Assembly (NCBI RefSeq): GCF_003151255.1
Contig: NZ_CP029481.1
Location: 2,356,001 to 2,420,000 of the forward strand
Length of the DNA: 64,000 nt
Source: Microvirga sp. 17 mud 1-3
GTDB taxonomy: Bacteria; Pseudomonadota; Alphaproteobacteria; Rhizobiales; Beijerinckiaceae
Direction: 5' to 3'
The notes under the pieces are model-generated. The model ran no database searches, had not been told where the DNA came from, and saw only the letters and a list, made by a program, of their open reading frames with translations. Positions 36,763-46,138 of this stretch are shown here, one piece after another. The first letter of the stretch is position 1, and every line of letters starts with the position of its first letter. Position numbers and translations under genes: made by a program.

Positions 36763-37833
36763 TTGGAACGGACCAACGCCCAGCCCGCTGCCTCCCCCTG
36801 GTGGACGCCCCATGTCCATGCGGACCGGCGCCCGTTTCTCCTGGCCCGCAACCGGATCCAGGCTGCCTTCCGGCGCTTTTTCGAGGAGCGCGATTTCATC
36901 GAGGTCGATACGGCCACGCTCCAGGTCTCGCCCGGCAATGAGGCCCATCTCCATGCCTTCGCGACCGAGGCCGTCGGCATGGGCGGCGCCGCAACCCCGC
37001 TCTATCTGCACACCTCGCCGGAATTCGCCTGCAAGAAGCTCCTGGCCGCCGGCGAGACGCGGATCGCCTGCTTCGCCCATGTCTATCGCAACCGGGAGCG
37101 CGGCCCCCTGCACCATCCGGAATTCACCATGCTCGAATGGTACCGGTCGGGCGAGACCTACGAGGCCCTGATGCGGGACTGTGCCGAACTCCTCGGTCTC
37201 GCGGCCGAGAAGGCCGGCACCCGCACGCTCACGTACCGAGGTCGGACGGTGGATCCCTTCGAGGAACCGGAGCGCCTGAGCGTCGCGGAGGCCTTCCGGC
37301 GCTACGCTTCCATCGATCTCCTGGCCTCCATCGACCGGAGCGGTGCGACCGACCGGGAGCGCCTCGCCGCCTCCCTCGAGGAAGCGGGCCTGCGGGTCGC
37401 GGCGGACGATACCTGGGCCGACCTCTTCAGCCGGGTCATCGTCGAGAAGGTCGAGCCGCATCTCGGCCTGGAGCGGGCCACGATCCTGGACGAGTATCCG
37501 GTTGCGGAAGCGGCCCTCGCCCGTCCGGCCTCCGGCGACCAGCGGGTGGCGGAGCGGTTCGAACTCTATGCCTGCGGGGTCGAGCTCGCCAACGCCTTCG
37601 GGGAGCTGACCGATCCGGCCGAGCAGCGCCGCCGTTTCCAGGCCGAAATGGCCGAGAAGATGCGCGTCTATGGGGAAAGCTACCCGCTGGACGAGGATTT
37701 CCTGGCCGCCCTCACCCTGATGCCCCAGGCGAGCGGCATCGCGCTCGGCTTCGACCGGCTCGTGATGCTGGCGACCGGCGCCTCCCGCATCGACCAGGTG
37801 ATCTGGGCGCCCGTGGCGGAGACGGCGCCATGA
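36763..37833 (+). CDS. epmA: EF-P--(R)-beta-lysine ligase EpmA (GenX/PoxA)
   Basis: A 356-residue class II aminoacyl-tRNA-synthetase-like enzyme lacking the anticodon-binding domain. Class II motifs visible: motif 1 in [17 protein letters not shown], motif 2 in [20 protein letters not shown], and motif 3 in [16 protein letters not shown]. It attaches (R)-beta-lysine to the EF-P lysine. The start appears to be TTG 36763, about 30 bases before the conserved region. The stop overlaps the epmB ATG by four bases. Paired with epmB and divergent from efp, so all three genes of the modification pathway are together. Confidence 0.96.
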   Translation: MERTNAQPAASPWWTPHVHADRRPFLLARNRIQAAFRRFFEERDFIEVDTATLQVSPGNEAHLHAFATEAVGMGGAATPLYLHTSPEFACKKLLAAGETRIACFAHVYRNRERGPLHHPEFTMLEWYRSGETYEALMRDCAELLGLAAEKAGTRTLTYRGRTVDPFEEPERLSVAEAFRRYASIDLLASIDRSGATDRERLAASLEEAGLRVAADDTWADLFSRVIVEKVEPHLGLERATILDEYPVAEAALARPASGDQRVAERFELYACGVELANAFGELTDPAEQRRRFQAEMAEKMRVYGESYPLDEDFLAALTLMPQASGIALGFDRLVMLATGASRIDQVIWAPVAETAP

Positions 37834-38891
37834 CGGCGAATGCGAGGACCCTGCGCAGCCCGGCCGAGCTGGTGAAAGCAGGCCTCCTTCCGGTGGAGCG
37901 GGCGGAGGATGCGGCACGCGTCGGCGCCCGCTATGCGGTGGCGATTACTCCTGCGATGGCAGCCCTGATCGACCGCGATGATCCTGCCGATCCCATCGCA
38001 CGCCAGTTCGTGCCGGACGCCGCGGAACTCGTGACGACTCCGGAAGAACGGCAGGACCCTATCGGAGACCTGCCCCATAGCCCCGTGGAGGGGATCGTCC
38101 ACCGCTATCCCGACCGGGTCCTGCTCAAGGCCGTGCATGTCTGCCCGGTCTATTGCCGGTTCTGCTTCCGACGCGAGATGGTGGGACCGCAGGGGCTCGG
38201 CACCCTCTCGCCGGAGGCCATGGACGCGGCTTTCGCCTATATCGCGGCGCATCCGGAGATCTGGGAGGTCATCCTCACGGGGGGTGACCCACTTGTCCTT
38301 TCCCCGCGCCGGCTTGCTGAGATCACCGAAAGGCTCGCCGGAATCGCGCACGTGAAGGTCGTGCGTTTTCATACGCGTGTTCCCGTGGTCGAGCCCGAGC
38401 GGGTCGACGGGGCACTGATCGAGGCTCTTAAGGCCAGCCGCAAGACGACCTACGTGGCCCTCCACGCCAACCATCCGCGGGAGCTGACGGAGGAGGCCCG
38501 TGCGGCCTGCGCCCGCCTGATCGATTCCGGCATCGCAATGCTGAGCCAGTCCGTCCTCCTTCGCGGGGTCAACGACGACCCGGCCGTGCTCGCCGCCCTC
38601 ATGCGCGCCTTCGTGGAGACGAGCGTCAAGCCCTACTACCTCCACCACCCGGACCTCGCGCCCGGCACGAGTCATTTCCGCCTGTCGATCGAGGAGGGCC
38701 GCGCCCTGGTGGCCGCCCTGCGCGGCCGGATCTCCGGCCTGTGCCAACCGACCTACATCCTCGACATTCCCGGCGGGCACGGGAAAGCCGTCATCGGCCC
38801 CGACGCACTTCAGGACGAAGGCGGCCACTACACGGTCACAGATTTCAAAGGCCAGGGGCATGCCTATCCACCGAAGGGAACGGATGGTTAG
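37830..38891 (+). CDS. epmB: EF-P lysine 2,3-aminomutase EpmB (KamA family radical SAM)
   Basis: A 353-residue radical SAM enzyme that isomerises lysine to beta-lysine for EF-P modification. The iron-sulfur cluster ligands are C105, C109 and C112 in HVCPVYCRFCFRR; GGDPLVLS binds SAM. The C-terminal PLP lysine lies in DIPGGHGKAVIG, as in lysine 2,3-aminomutase. The ATG overlaps the epmA stop (ATGA). The protein is short, lacking the long N- and C-terminal extensions of catabolic KamA, which is typical of EpmB. Confidence 0.95.
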   Translation: MTANARTLRSPAELVKAGLLPVERAEDAARVGARYAVAITPAMAALIDRDDPADPIARQFVPDAAELVTTPEERQDPIGDLPHSPVEGIVHRYPDRVLLKAVHVCPVYCRFCFRREMVGPQGLGTLSPEAMDAAFAYIAAHPEIWEVILTGGDPLVLSPRRLAEITERLAGIAHVKVVRFHTRVPVVEPERVDGALIEALKASRKTTYVALHANHPRELTEEARAACARLIDSGIAMLSQSVLLRGVNDDPAVLAALMRAFVETSVKPYYLHHPDLAPGTSHFRLSIEEGRALVAALRGRISGLCQPTYILDIPGGHGKAVIGPDALQDEGGHYTVTDFKGQGHAYPPKGTDG

Positions 38892-39314
38892 CGATATTGC
38901 CCGGCTGGGATTGCCGGTGCAGCGGCAAGGAATAACGGTCTTTCCAGCACGCGCATTACGTAACGTCCGAAGATGTTATTCCTGATTTAAATACTAATGA
39001 AATCTTTAGGCATCGGTCGCCAAAGGGCACGCGCTCGCGTCCGAATATGGAGGCGTAAAGGATTTTCCGGTCCAGGCCGCAGGCTGCGCTTGCCTTCTCG
39101 ATGTCGAGCACCGAGGCAGCAAGAAAGCACAACCTCTCATTCAGAAATATAAAAACCTCAACTTGGCGAGGAAACAATCTGTGAATTTAATCATCCTACT
39201 CAGGTTTTTGAATGTCAGTGTAAAACTCTATTGAATTAATATATCGTTGGCTATATGTGGGCTATTTATAGATATAACATTTAATAAACCCACTTTCCCT
39301 TAAGCGAGATCCAA
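38892..39314. promoter_or_regulatory. AT-rich intergenic region upstream of the RTX protein gene
   Basis: This 423-base gap becomes strikingly AT-rich toward the RTX gene (runs such as ATTAATATATCG and TATTTATAGATATAAC near 39235-39285) in a GC-rich chromosome. Several AT hexamers could serve as -10 elements but none is clearly paired. The last bases before ATG 39315 include AAGCGAGATCC, a modest ribosome site. A 73-codon frame on the - strand (38956-39177) has no recognisable similarity and is not called. Confidence 0.5.
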
Positions 39315-41027
39315 ATGGCTAACGCGACGTATAGTTTCTCTCCCGTAACGTCTGTGCTGCGCATCAACAGTAAAGCAGCCGGAAATCAGTCTCACTCGGA
39401 TGTCACGCGCCTCGGGGGACCTGAAGGGGGCTTTCATGTCGCCTTCAACACCAGCATCGGCACCTCCGTGGACGGCCGGTCATTCAGCGAAAGCGGTCGA
39501 GCCATCTCCCATGAATTCAAAGTGAATACGACAACATCCGGTACGCAGTTGGACCCGGCGACGATTTCGCTGTCCAACAGGAAAATCGTTACCCTTTACG
39601 ATGACCATTCCAATGTGGATTCCAACAACTGGAAGGTTCGTGGGAATATACTCGATGCAACGGGCCAGGATAACGAAGAGTTTTTTCTGGATCGCGGCTA
39701 TAAGCAAGGTTCGTCTTACCAAGGCTCCATGCATCCGGATGTAACGCTTGTGAAAGGCGGCTACGTCGCTTCATGGATGAGGGGCTGGTCCGAAACCGCT
39801 CATTTCTATGCGCAACGCTTCAATGCTGCTGGCACAAAGGTCGGCGAGCTGATCCGAATTCAGGACACGATGGGCGGCATCGACCTACCGACCTCCCAGT
39901 CCGTCGCGAGCCTCTCCAAGGGCGGCTTTGTGTCCGTCGCCTCGTCAGACGAGTTGGCCCTGGGTCTGATCTATTATTTCCAGAGGTTCGACGCCAATGG
40001 CCGCGCCCTCGACAAGAAGGCCGTGCCGATCACCACGCATGATCTGGCAGCCCATTATACCGCTTCTAGCTACGACGCGAACCCCGTGACCGTTAAACAA
40101 AGTATCAAGGCGGTCGGGCTGCGTGACGGCGGGTTCGCCGTCACCTATGTGACGCCTCTCGATCTCGGCCCAACCCAAAAGGATTGGGACATCGTGACAC
40201 GCATCTACAACGCGGATGGCACTCCCAGAACCGAGGCCCTTCACGTCGGCACGGCGGCCAATAGCAGCACCGGCATCCAGGCTGGAATTCAGGGCGATCC
40301 GAATATCACGACCCTTTCCAACGATGCCATCGTGGTCAGTTGGACCAACCACACCGGTTCGGACACGAACATTCAGGGGCGCGTCCTCGATTCCCAAGGG
40401 AAGGCGCTGACCGATGTGGTCGACCTCGCCGCTTCCTCGCGCGGCGAGTCGGAGGCATCCCTGGCTGGCCTCTCCGCAGGAAAATTCGTCGCCACCTGGA
40501 CGGTCGAGCGGGAATCCGGAGGCAACACGACTGGCATCCAGGGCCGTGAATTCCGTTTGAGCCGGACCACGGTGGGCGATGACAAGGGCGAGGTCCTTAC
40601 GGGAGACAGCCTGGTGGATGTCATCCACGGCAACGGCGGTGATGACATCATCAACGGCAAGAGCGGTAACGACATTCTTTCCGGCGGGGAAGGCAAAGAT
40701 GTTTTCGTCTTCGACCTGAAGCCCAATCGCCAGACCAATTTCGATAAGATCGCCGACTTTTCCCCCGTCGATGACAGCATCTACCTAAGCCACAAGATCT
40801 TTACCGGGCTCGGCAAGAAGGGCTCTATGAGCGATCCGGTCGCTCTCTCCAAAGCAGCCTTCTGGGTTGGGACCGCGGCACACGATGCCAATGACCGGAT
40901 CATCTACAACAAGACGAACGGCGCCCTGTATTACGATCCCGACGGAAAAGGCGGGGCGGATCCCGTGAAGATCGCGGCTCTGACGAAAGGGTTGGCGCTG
41001 ACCGAAAAGGACTTCTTCATCATCTGA
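39315..41027 (+). CDS. RTX-type calcium-binding protein, probably type I secreted
   Basis: A 570-residue protein without an N-terminal signal. Residues 1-415 hold about five degenerate repeats of a beta-rich unit with the pattern L-x-x-GG-F/Y-V-A/V-x-W followed by RF-x-x-x-G (for example VTLVKGGYVASWMRGW and AGLSAGKFVATWTVER). Near residues 435-465 lie RTX nonapeptides HGNGGDDIINGKSGNDILSG, then GGEGKDVFVFD, followed by a serralysin-type C-terminal domain. Such proteins leave the cell through a TolC-type type I system, but no such exporter is encoded nearby. Role unknown; adhesin or surface-layer-like is possible. Its DNA looks less GC-rich than its neighbours. Confidence 0.85.
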   Translation: MANATYSFSPVTSVLRINSKAAGNQSHSDVTRLGGPEGGFHVAFNTSIGTSVDGRSFSESGRAISHEFKVNTTTSGTQLDPATISLSNRKIVTLYDDHSNVDSNNWKVRGNILDATGQDNEEFFLDRGYKQGSSYQGSMHPDVTLVKGGYVASWMRGWSETAHFYAQRFNAAGTKVGELIRIQDTMGGIDLPTSQSVASLSKGGFVSVASSDELALGLIYYFQRFDANGRALDKKAVPITTHDLAAHYTASSYDANPVTVKQSIKAVGLRDGGFAVTYVTPLDLGPTQKDWDIVTRIYNADGTPRTEALHVGTAANSSTGIQAGIQGDPNITTLSNDAIVVSWTNHTGSDTNIQGRVLDSQGKALTDVVDLAASSRGESEASLAGLSAGKFVATWTVERESGGNTTGIQGREFRLSRTTVGDDKGEVLTGDSLVDVIHGNGGDDIINGKSGNDILSGGEGKDVFVFDLKPNRQTNFDKIADFSPVDDSIYLSHKIFTGLGKKGSMSDPVALSKAAFWVGTAAHDANDRIIYNKTNGALYYDPDGKGGADPVKIAALTKGLALTEKDFFII

Positions 41028-41041
41028 TGAAGGCTGCCTCG

Positions 41042-41059
41042 GGGCGCCTTCGGGTGCCC
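41042..41059 (+). terminator. Hairpin after the RTX protein gene
   Basis: GGGCGCC (41042-41048), a TTCG tetraloop, and GGTGCCC (41053-41059) form a 7-base stem with one G-T pair, 14 bases after the RTX gene stop. No strong T tract follows, so termination efficiency is uncertain. Confidence 0.45.
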
Positions 41060-41129
41060 TGCGCTTCCTGTCGGAAGACTGGGAAGTCAGGCGCATCTTG
41101 CCGGGCTTCAATACTTTTAAAACCGCTCG

Positions 41130-41552
41130 TCACTCAAATCCCGGCTTGGATCCCCGCCCCTTCTTGATCTCCGAGCGCCGGGACTTCGTCTCCAGCCGGC
41201 GCTGTTTCGACGCGAGTGTCGGCTTGGTCTTGCGGCGGGGCTTCGGCACCTCGGTGGCCTGGCGGATCAGGTCGACGAGCCGTTGGAGGGCGTCCTCCCG
41301 GTTGCGCTCCTGGGTGCGGAAGCGCTGGGCCGTGATCACGATGACGCCGTCGGTGGTGAGGCGGCTCCCGGCGAGCTTCATCAGGCGGATGGCGACCTGG
41401 TCCGGCAGGGAGCGGGAGCGCCGCGCGTCGAAGCGCAGCTGCACGGCGGTCGCGACCTTGTTGACGTTCTGCCCGCCCGGCCCGGAGCCGCGGATGAACG
41501 TCTCGTCGATCTCGGATTCGTCGAGCGCGATGGTGTCGGTGACCGGGATCAT
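41130..41552 (-). CDS. arfB: Alternative ribosome-rescue factor ArfB (YaeJ/ICT1, peptidyl-tRNA hydrolase)
   Basis: A 140-residue release-factor-like protein. The catalytic GGQ motif sits at residues 26-28 in RGSGPGGQNVNKVATAVQL. The family's basic C-terminal tail, which enters the empty mRNA channel, is clear (RRKTKPTLASKQRRLETKSR and following lysines). It hydrolyses peptidyl-tRNA on ribosomes stalled without a stop codon. ATG 41552 gives the normal length; an open frame continues upstream but is not conserved. Divergent from the AEC transporter gene. Confidence 0.95.
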   Translation of the reverse strand: MIPVTDTIALDESEIDETFIRGSGPGGQNVNKVATAVQLRFDARRSRSLPDQVAIRLMKLAGSRLTTDGVIVITAQRFRTQERNREDALQRLVDLIRQATEVPKPRRKTKPTLASKQRRLETKSRRSEIKKGRGSKPGFE

Positions 41553-41715
41553 GATCGCCTCGGGTAAACGGGTCGGGACACTGGCCCAGTCCGGCCCGCC
41601 TGTCCATGGTGAGCTTCGCATTTTCCAGCAAGCTGCGGAGGAAGCTTCACCGGCCGCTTGCCGCAGGCGTCGATCCGGTCTAAGCGCCTCGTGCCCTTCC
41701 CCTATCCGGCTTCCC

Positions 41716-42639
41716 ATGTCCGCCGTTCTCGCCAGCCTGGTCCCGACCTTTCTCATCATCGCCACCGGCTGGCTCTGCCGCGCCACCGGCTTCGTCGACG
41801 ACAAGCAATGGATGGGGCTGGAGCGGGTCACCTATGTGGTGTTCTTCCCAGCTTTGTTCATCGACACGCTGGCGCGCGCCGACCTGCACTCCGTCCCGAT
41901 CGCAGGCGTCGGCGGGTCTCTCGTCGCAGCCATCCTGATCGTGAGTGCCCTCGCTCTCGCCCTCAGACCGCTCCTAGAGCGGAAGTTCGGCGTCGATGGG
42001 CCGAGCTTCACGTCCGTGTTCCAGGGCGCCACCCGCTGGAACACCTTCGTAGCGCTCGCCATCGCGGGCAGCCTCTACGGCGAGCGCGGCGTGGCGCTGA
42101 TCGCGGTTGCGGTCGCGGCCATGGTGCCGCTTCTCAACCTGCTCGCGATTTCGGTGTTCATCCGCTATGCGGGCCGCCCCCGGCACAGTCCCCGGGAAAT
42201 CCTGCGCATGGTGGCGTCCAATCCCCTGATCTGGTCCTGCGTGGTGGGCCTCGCCCTCAATTTTCTTGTCCCGCCTCTGCCCAAGCCTCTCGTCGGCTAT
42301 GTGGACCTCCTCGGCCGGTCGGCCCTGGCTGCGGGGCTTCTAGTGGTCGGCGCGGGTTTCGAAATCCGCCGCCTCGCCCGCCCAGGTGTAGCTCATGCGG
42401 TCTCCACCGTGCTCAAGCTCCTTGTCCTGCCGCTGGTCGCCGTCGGCCTCGCCAGACTCAGCGGTGTCACGGGTGACGATATCGCCGTCACGGTCATTGC
42501 CGCATCAGTGCCTTCGGCGAGCTCCGCCTATGTCCTGGCACGCCAGATGGGCGGGAATGCGCCGCTGATGGCCGAGATCCTGATCCTCCAGCTTCTGGTC
42601 GCGGCTGTCTCGCTGCCCGTGCTGATTGCCTTTCTCTGA
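41716..42639 (+). CDS. AEC (auxin efflux carrier) family transporter
   Basis: A 307-residue membrane protein with about ten spans, starting at ATG 41716 (MSAVLASLVPTFLIIATGWL). Features of the AEC family are the N-terminal GWLCRATGFVDDKQW region, FFPALFIDTLAR in helix 2, and the C-terminal half with the repeated fold ending AEILILQLLVAAVSLPVLIAF. Bacterial members export or import carboxylates such as malate and malonate. The frame remains open upstream for 200 codons but there it only mirrors arfB. No neighbouring pathway gene reveals the substrate. Confidence 0.9.
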   Translation: MSAVLASLVPTFLIIATGWLCRATGFVDDKQWMGLERVTYVVFFPALFIDTLARADLHSVPIAGVGGSLVAAILIVSALALALRPLLERKFGVDGPSFTSVFQGATRWNTFVALAIAGSLYGERGVALIAVAVAAMVPLLNLLAISVFIRYAGRPRHSPREILRMVASNPLIWSCVVGLALNFLVPPLPKPLVGYVDLLGRSALAAGLLVVGAGFEIRRLARPGVAHAVSTVLKLLVLPLVAVGLARLSGVTGDDIAVTVIAASVPSASSAYVLARQMGGNAPLMAEILILQLLVAAVSLPVLIAFL

Positions 42640-42670
42640 CCTTTTACAACTTATGCGCTAATACGCGATC

Positions 42671-42700
42671 TTGTAATATTACGGGTTGTGCTGCTATCTA
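42671..42700 (+). promoter_or_regulatory. Putative sigma-70 promoter of a small conserved-type gene
   Basis: TTGTAA (42671-42676) and TATCTA (42695-42700) are separated by 18 bases in a short AT-richer gap. The implied transcript start near 42707 lies downstream of the GTG at 42688 and upstream of ATG 42739, which supports the latter as translation start. Confidence 0.4.
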
Positions 42701-42738
42701 AGCGCAACCCTCTCCAAACAGGTCAGCGAACGCGCTCC

Positions 42739-42972
42739 ATGTCCAAGCCTCCGCTCCGCGCCAGCCCAGCCCCCTCGCCAGCCGATACGGAGACGTCCGG
42801 CGCCCCGGGCATCCATGCGCCCACGGCCGAGACGGCTCAGTACATCGCGGAATTCACGGCGGAATTGTCTTTCCTCGCCCGGCGCTCGAACCTGGACCTC
42901 CTGGCCTATCTGCTCGATATGGCCCGCCTGGAGGCGACCCGAGCCGTCCAGGGCAGTGCCCGCCGAGGCTGA
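42739..42972 (+). CDS. Small hypothetical protein, 77 residues
   Basis: The product has a proline/serine/alanine-rich, probably disordered first half (MSKPPLRASPAPSPADTE) and an amphipathic helical second half (YIAEFTAELSFLARRSNLDL, then LAYLLDMARLEATRA). The helical segment is the type often kept in small Hyphomicrobiales proteins of unknown function and may mediate protein contact. It lies between the AEC transporter and the 3' end of convergent dprA, three bases away from the latter's stop. No catalytic motif is visible. The ribosome site is weak. Confidence 0.6.
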   Translation: MSKPPLRASPAPSPADTETSGAPGIHAPTAETAQYIAEFTAELSFLARRSNLDLLAYLLDMARLEATRAVQGSARRG

Positions 42973-42975
42973 GCC

Positions 42976-44184
42976 TCAGCGGCTTGCGATCAGCGAGACC
43001 GCATTGCCGCCATGGCGCTCGAGGCGCCCGGCAATCTCCAGCTCCAGCAAGGTCGTCTGAACCTGCCCGATCGGCAGGCCCGACAGGCGGACGAGGTCGT
43101 CCACCGGAACTGGGGAGGGCCCGAGCAGGTCGATCAGCTCCACCCGTGCCGGGCCGTCCTGGCGCTCGTCCCTCACCTCGCCCCCCCGATCATCGAAGAC
43201 AGCTCCAAGGGGCGGTCGCGGAACGTCCGGCAGGTCGAGTTCGTCCCAGAGTTCCTCGGAGACGACACGAGAACGCGGCTCCTCGGCGCCGGAATCGGGA
43301 CGCCAGCCCGTCGCCACGAGGGGCTCCAGCACGGCCGTGATGTGCTCGATCCCCGCGCAGAGGGTTGCGCCCTCGCGGATCAGGTCGTTCGTTCCTTCGG
43401 CCCTGGGGTCCAGAGGCGAGCCCGGCACGGCGAAGACCTCGCGTCCCTGCTCGAGGGCGAAGCGCGCCGTGATCAGCGAGCCGGAGCGGCGCGCCGCCTC
43501 GACCACCACCACGCCGTAGCACAGGCCCGAGACGATCCTGTTCCGGCGCGGGAAGTCCCGGCCGCGGGGCTCCCAGCCGAACGGCATCTCGGAGACCACA
43601 GCCCCGCCCCGGTCCAGAATGGCATCGACAAGCGGCGCATTTTCGGACGGATAGATCCGGTCATGCCCGCCTGCGAGGACTGCGACCGTACCCGGATCGA
43701 GGGCCGCCCGGTGGGCGCGGGTATCGACGCCGCGGGCGAGGCCCGAGACGACTACGTAGCCGGCCTCGCCGAGCTGACGCGCGAGGCGCTCCGCGAAGGC
43801 GAGCCCGGCCGCGGAGGCGTTGCGCGAGCCGACGATGGCGACGGCAGGACGGGCGAAGATCTCGCCCGAGCCACGCACGGCGATGAGCGGCGGCGCCGTG
43901 TCGACGGCCTGGAGCGCCTTCGGATAATCGGGCTCGCCCATGGCGACGAAGCGGGCGCCGAGGCGGGCGGCGGCGGCCATCTCCTTCTCGGCCTCTGCCC
44001 GGCTCGTCACCTTGAGGATCAGGCGTCCGCCCCGGCGGGCGAGGTCAGGCAGTGCCTCGAGAGCGGCGGCGGCACCGCCATAGCGGTTGACCAGGGCGCG
44101 GAAGGTCCGCGGCCCCACATTCTCAGATCGGATCAGGCGCAGCCAGTCGAGGCGCTGCTCGTCCGTGAGGCGGGTCCCGCTCAT
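42976..44184 (-). CDS. dprA: DNA-processing protein DprA
   Basis: A 402-residue single-strand DNA-binding RecA loader used in natural transformation and present in many non-competent bacteria. ATG 44184 overlaps the plsY stop by four bases. An N-terminal helical region ([20 protein letters not shown]) precedes the Rossmann core: [50 protein letters not shown] and [15 protein letters not shown]. The C-terminal winged helix (residues about 335-400, [20 protein letters not shown]) is also present. Cotranscribed with plsY and the pyr genes upstream. Confidence 0.95.
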   Translation of the reverse strand: MSGTRLTDEQRLDWLRLIRSENVGPRTFRALVNRYGGAAAALEALPDLARRGGRLILKVTSRAEAEKEMAAAARLGARFVAMGEPDYPKALQAVDTAPPLIAVRGSGEIFARPAVAIVGSRNASAAGLAFAERLARQLGEAGYVVVSGLARGVDTRAHRAALDPGTVAVLAGGHDRIYPSENAPLVDAILDRGGAVVSEMPFGWEPRGRDFPRRNRIVSGLCYGVVVVEAARRSGSLITARFALEQGREVFAVPGSPLDPRAEGTNDLIREGATLCAGIEHITAVLEPLVATGWRPDSGAEEPRSRVVSEELWDELDLPDVPRPPLGAVFDDRGGEVRDERQDGPARVELIDLLGPSPVPVDDLVRLSGLPIGQVQTTLLELEIAGRLERHGGNAVSLIASR

Positions 44185-44783
44185 CCCTTCTGCCCGATCT
44201 TGCCTTCCGTGCCGGCGACCAGGCGGCTGATATTCTCGCTGTGTTTCCACCAGAGCAGGACGACGAGGATCAGGATGACGCCCGCCATCCTGGGTTCGCC
44301 CAGAGCCCAGAGCACCAAGGGCGTCGCAGCCGTCGCGGCGAGGGCCGCAAGGGACGAGTAGCGCTTCAGATAGGCGAGCGAGAGCCAGATGAGCGCGAAG
44401 ATGAGGGCTGCGAGCGGCATGAGGCCGATGAGGACGCCCACGAAGGTTGCGACCCCCTTTCCGCCCTTGAAGCCGAGCCAGACCGGGAAGAGATGGCCGA
44501 GAAAAGCCCCGAGCGCCGCGATGGTGGCGAGATCCTGCCCCCAAAATCCGGCCACGAGCACCGCCACCGTGCCCTTCAGGGCATCGCCCACGAGGGTTGC
44601 GGCCGCGATGTCCTTGCGGCCTGTGCGCAGGACGTTCGTGGCGCCGATATTGCCGGAGCCGACCTTCCGGATGTCGCCGAGGCCCGCCAGGCGGGTGAAG
44701 ATCACGCCGAACGGGATCGAGCCGAGGAGATAGCCGAAGACCAGGGCGATCAGCAGGTGGAAAAGGTGCACGTCGTCGGACAT
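44181..44783 (-). CDS. plsY: Glycerol-3-phosphate acyltransferase PlsY
   Basis: A 200-residue integral membrane enzyme that transfers an acyl group from acyl-phosphate to glycerol 3-phosphate, the first step of phospholipid synthesis. The three PlsY motifs are visible: [12 protein letters not shown], then the phosphate-binding [15 protein letters not shown] near residues 41-55, and [18 protein letters not shown] near 98-115. About five spans. Ten bases after the dihydroorotase-like gene and overlapping dprA by four bases. Confidence 0.96.
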   Translation of the reverse strand: MSDDVHLFHLLIALVFGYLLGSIPFGVIFTRLAGLGDIRKVGSGNIGATNVLRTGRKDIAAATLVGDALKGTVAVLVAGFWGQDLATIAALGAFLGHLFPVWLGFKGGKGVATFVGVLIGLMPLAALIFALIWLSLAYLKRYSSLAALAATAATPLVLWALGEPRMAGVILILVVLLWWKHSENISRLVAGTEGKIGQKG

Positions 44784-44793
44784 TCGCGTCTCT

Positions 44794-46089
44794 TCAGTTC
44801 AGGCTGCGGTCGAAGACGATCCTGCCCGCAACGACGGTCATCGTCACCTGTCCTTCCAGACGGGCCTCGTCGAAAGGCGTGTTTTTCGACAGCGAGCGCA
44901 GGTCCCGCTTGTCGAGGACGTAAGGCGCCTCGGGATCGAACAGGATCAGGTCGGCGGGAGCGCCCCGCTCCAGCCGTCCGCCCGGAAGCCCAAGGATTTC
45001 CGCCGGTCGCGTGGACATGGCGCGTAGGAGTTTCGCAAGGGAAATCTGGCCGGAATGGACGAGCCGAAGGGCGGCGGAGAGCAGGGTTTCGAGGCCGACG
45101 GCCCCGTTCGCCGCCTCCGCGAAGGGCAGGCGCTTGGTCTCCACATCCTGTGGATTATGGTCGGAGACGATCACGTCCACGGCGCCCTCGGCCAGGGCCT
45201 CGATCATGGCCTGCCGCTCGTCCTCGTGCCGGAGCGGCGGCGAGAGCTTCAGGAAGGTGCGGTAATCCCCGATATCGTTCTCATTGAGCGCGAGATTGTT
45301 GATGGACACGCCGCAGGTGACCGGCAGCCCCCTCGCCTTCGCGGCGCGCATGATCTCGACCGAATCGGCGCAGGACAGCATGGCCGCGTGATAGCGCCCG
45401 CCCGTCAGGCGCACGAGGCGGATGTCCCGCTCCAGCATCACGGTCTCGGCCTCATGCGGGATGCCCGGAAGGCCAAGGCGGGTGGCGAACTCGCCCTCGT
45501 TCATCACGCCGGCGGCCACAAGGTCAGGATCCTCCACATGGTGGACGATGAGGGCATCGAAATCCCGCGCATAGGTGAGCGCCCGGCGCATCACCTGCGC
45601 GTTGGTGACGGAACGCAGCCCGTCCGTAAACGCGATGGCACCGGCCTCGCGCAGGAGGCCGATCTCGGCCATCTCCTGCCCCTTCAGGCCCTTGGTGAGC
45701 GCAGCCGCCGGGCGAACATGGACGATGGACGTGTCCCGCGCCCGCCGCATGACGAAGTCGATAATGGCCGGGTCGTCGAGGACCGGATTGGTGTCCGGCA
45801 TCGACACGATCGTGGTGACGCCGCCCGCGGCGGCCGCCTCGCCGGCGCTTTTCAGGGTCTCCCTATGCGCCGCTCCCGGCTCGCCGATGAAGGCGCGCAT
45901 GTCGATGAGGCCCGGCGCAAGAACCTGACCGGCACAATCGACCACCTGTGCGTCCGCTGCGGCTGCGACCTGGGCGCCGACGGCCGCGATGAGGCCGTCC
46001 TGCACCAGGGCGCCTCCCCGCTCCTCGCGCCCGCTGGCGGGATCGACGAGGCGCGCATTCGTGAACAGGATGGGACGGTCGGAAACCAT
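44794..46089 (-). CDS. pyrC: Dihydroorotase-like protein lacking catalytic metal ligands (PyrC' type)
   Basis: A 431-residue class I dihydroorotase homologue starting at ATG 46089. The fold is intact ([66 protein letters not shown]), but the metal-binding HxH that normally follows in D-x-H-V-H-x-R-x-P-G is replaced by M-R-A-F-I-G-E-P-G. It is therefore probably inactive as an enzyme. In Pseudomonas such PyrC' proteins are structural partners of aspartate transcarbamoylase, and this gene directly follows pyrB. An active dihydroorotase must be encoded elsewhere. Confidence 0.92.
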   Translation of the reverse strand: MVSDRPILFTNARLVDPASGREERGGALVQDGLIAAVGAQVAAAADAQVVDCAGQVLAPGLIDMRAFIGEPGAAHRETLKSAGEAAAAGGVTTIVSMPDTNPVLDDPAIIDFVMRRARDTSIVHVRPAAALTKGLKGQEMAEIGLLREAGAIAFTDGLRSVTNAQVMRRALTYARDFDALIVHHVEDPDLVAAGVMNEGEFATRLGLPGIPHEAETVMLERDIRLVRLTGGRYHAAMLSCADSVEIMRAAKARGLPVTCGVSINNLALNENDIGDYRTFLKLSPPLRHEDERQAMIEALAEGAVDVIVSDHNPQDVETKRLPFAEAANGAVGLETLLSAALRLVHSGQISLAKLLRAMSTRPAEILGLPGGRLERGAPADLILFDPEAPYVLDKRDLRSLSKNTPFDEARLEGQVTMTVVAGRIVFDRSLN

Positions 46090-46106
46090 TACGCAATTTC
46101 TCCTTT

Positions 46107-46130
46107 CCCTCTCCCCTCTGCGGGAGAGGG
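46107..46130. repeat. Palindromic repeat between pyrB and the pyrC-like gene
   Basis: CCCTCTCCC (46107-46115) and GGGAGAGGG (46122-46130) form a perfect 9-base inverted repeat with a 6-base loop in the 49-base gap between the two genes. The CCCTCTCCC/GGGAGAGGG palindrome is typical of short dispersed repeats in this bacterial group and may form an intercistronic mRNA hairpin. Confidence 0.55.
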
Positions 46131-46138
46131 TTCTTCCC

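Noticed and set aside
38956..39177. 73-codon open frame on the - strand in the AT-rich gap before the RTX gene
   Set aside because: No recognisable family, no good ribosome site, and composition like the surrounding non-coding DNA; it may be a gene remnant but cannot be supported.
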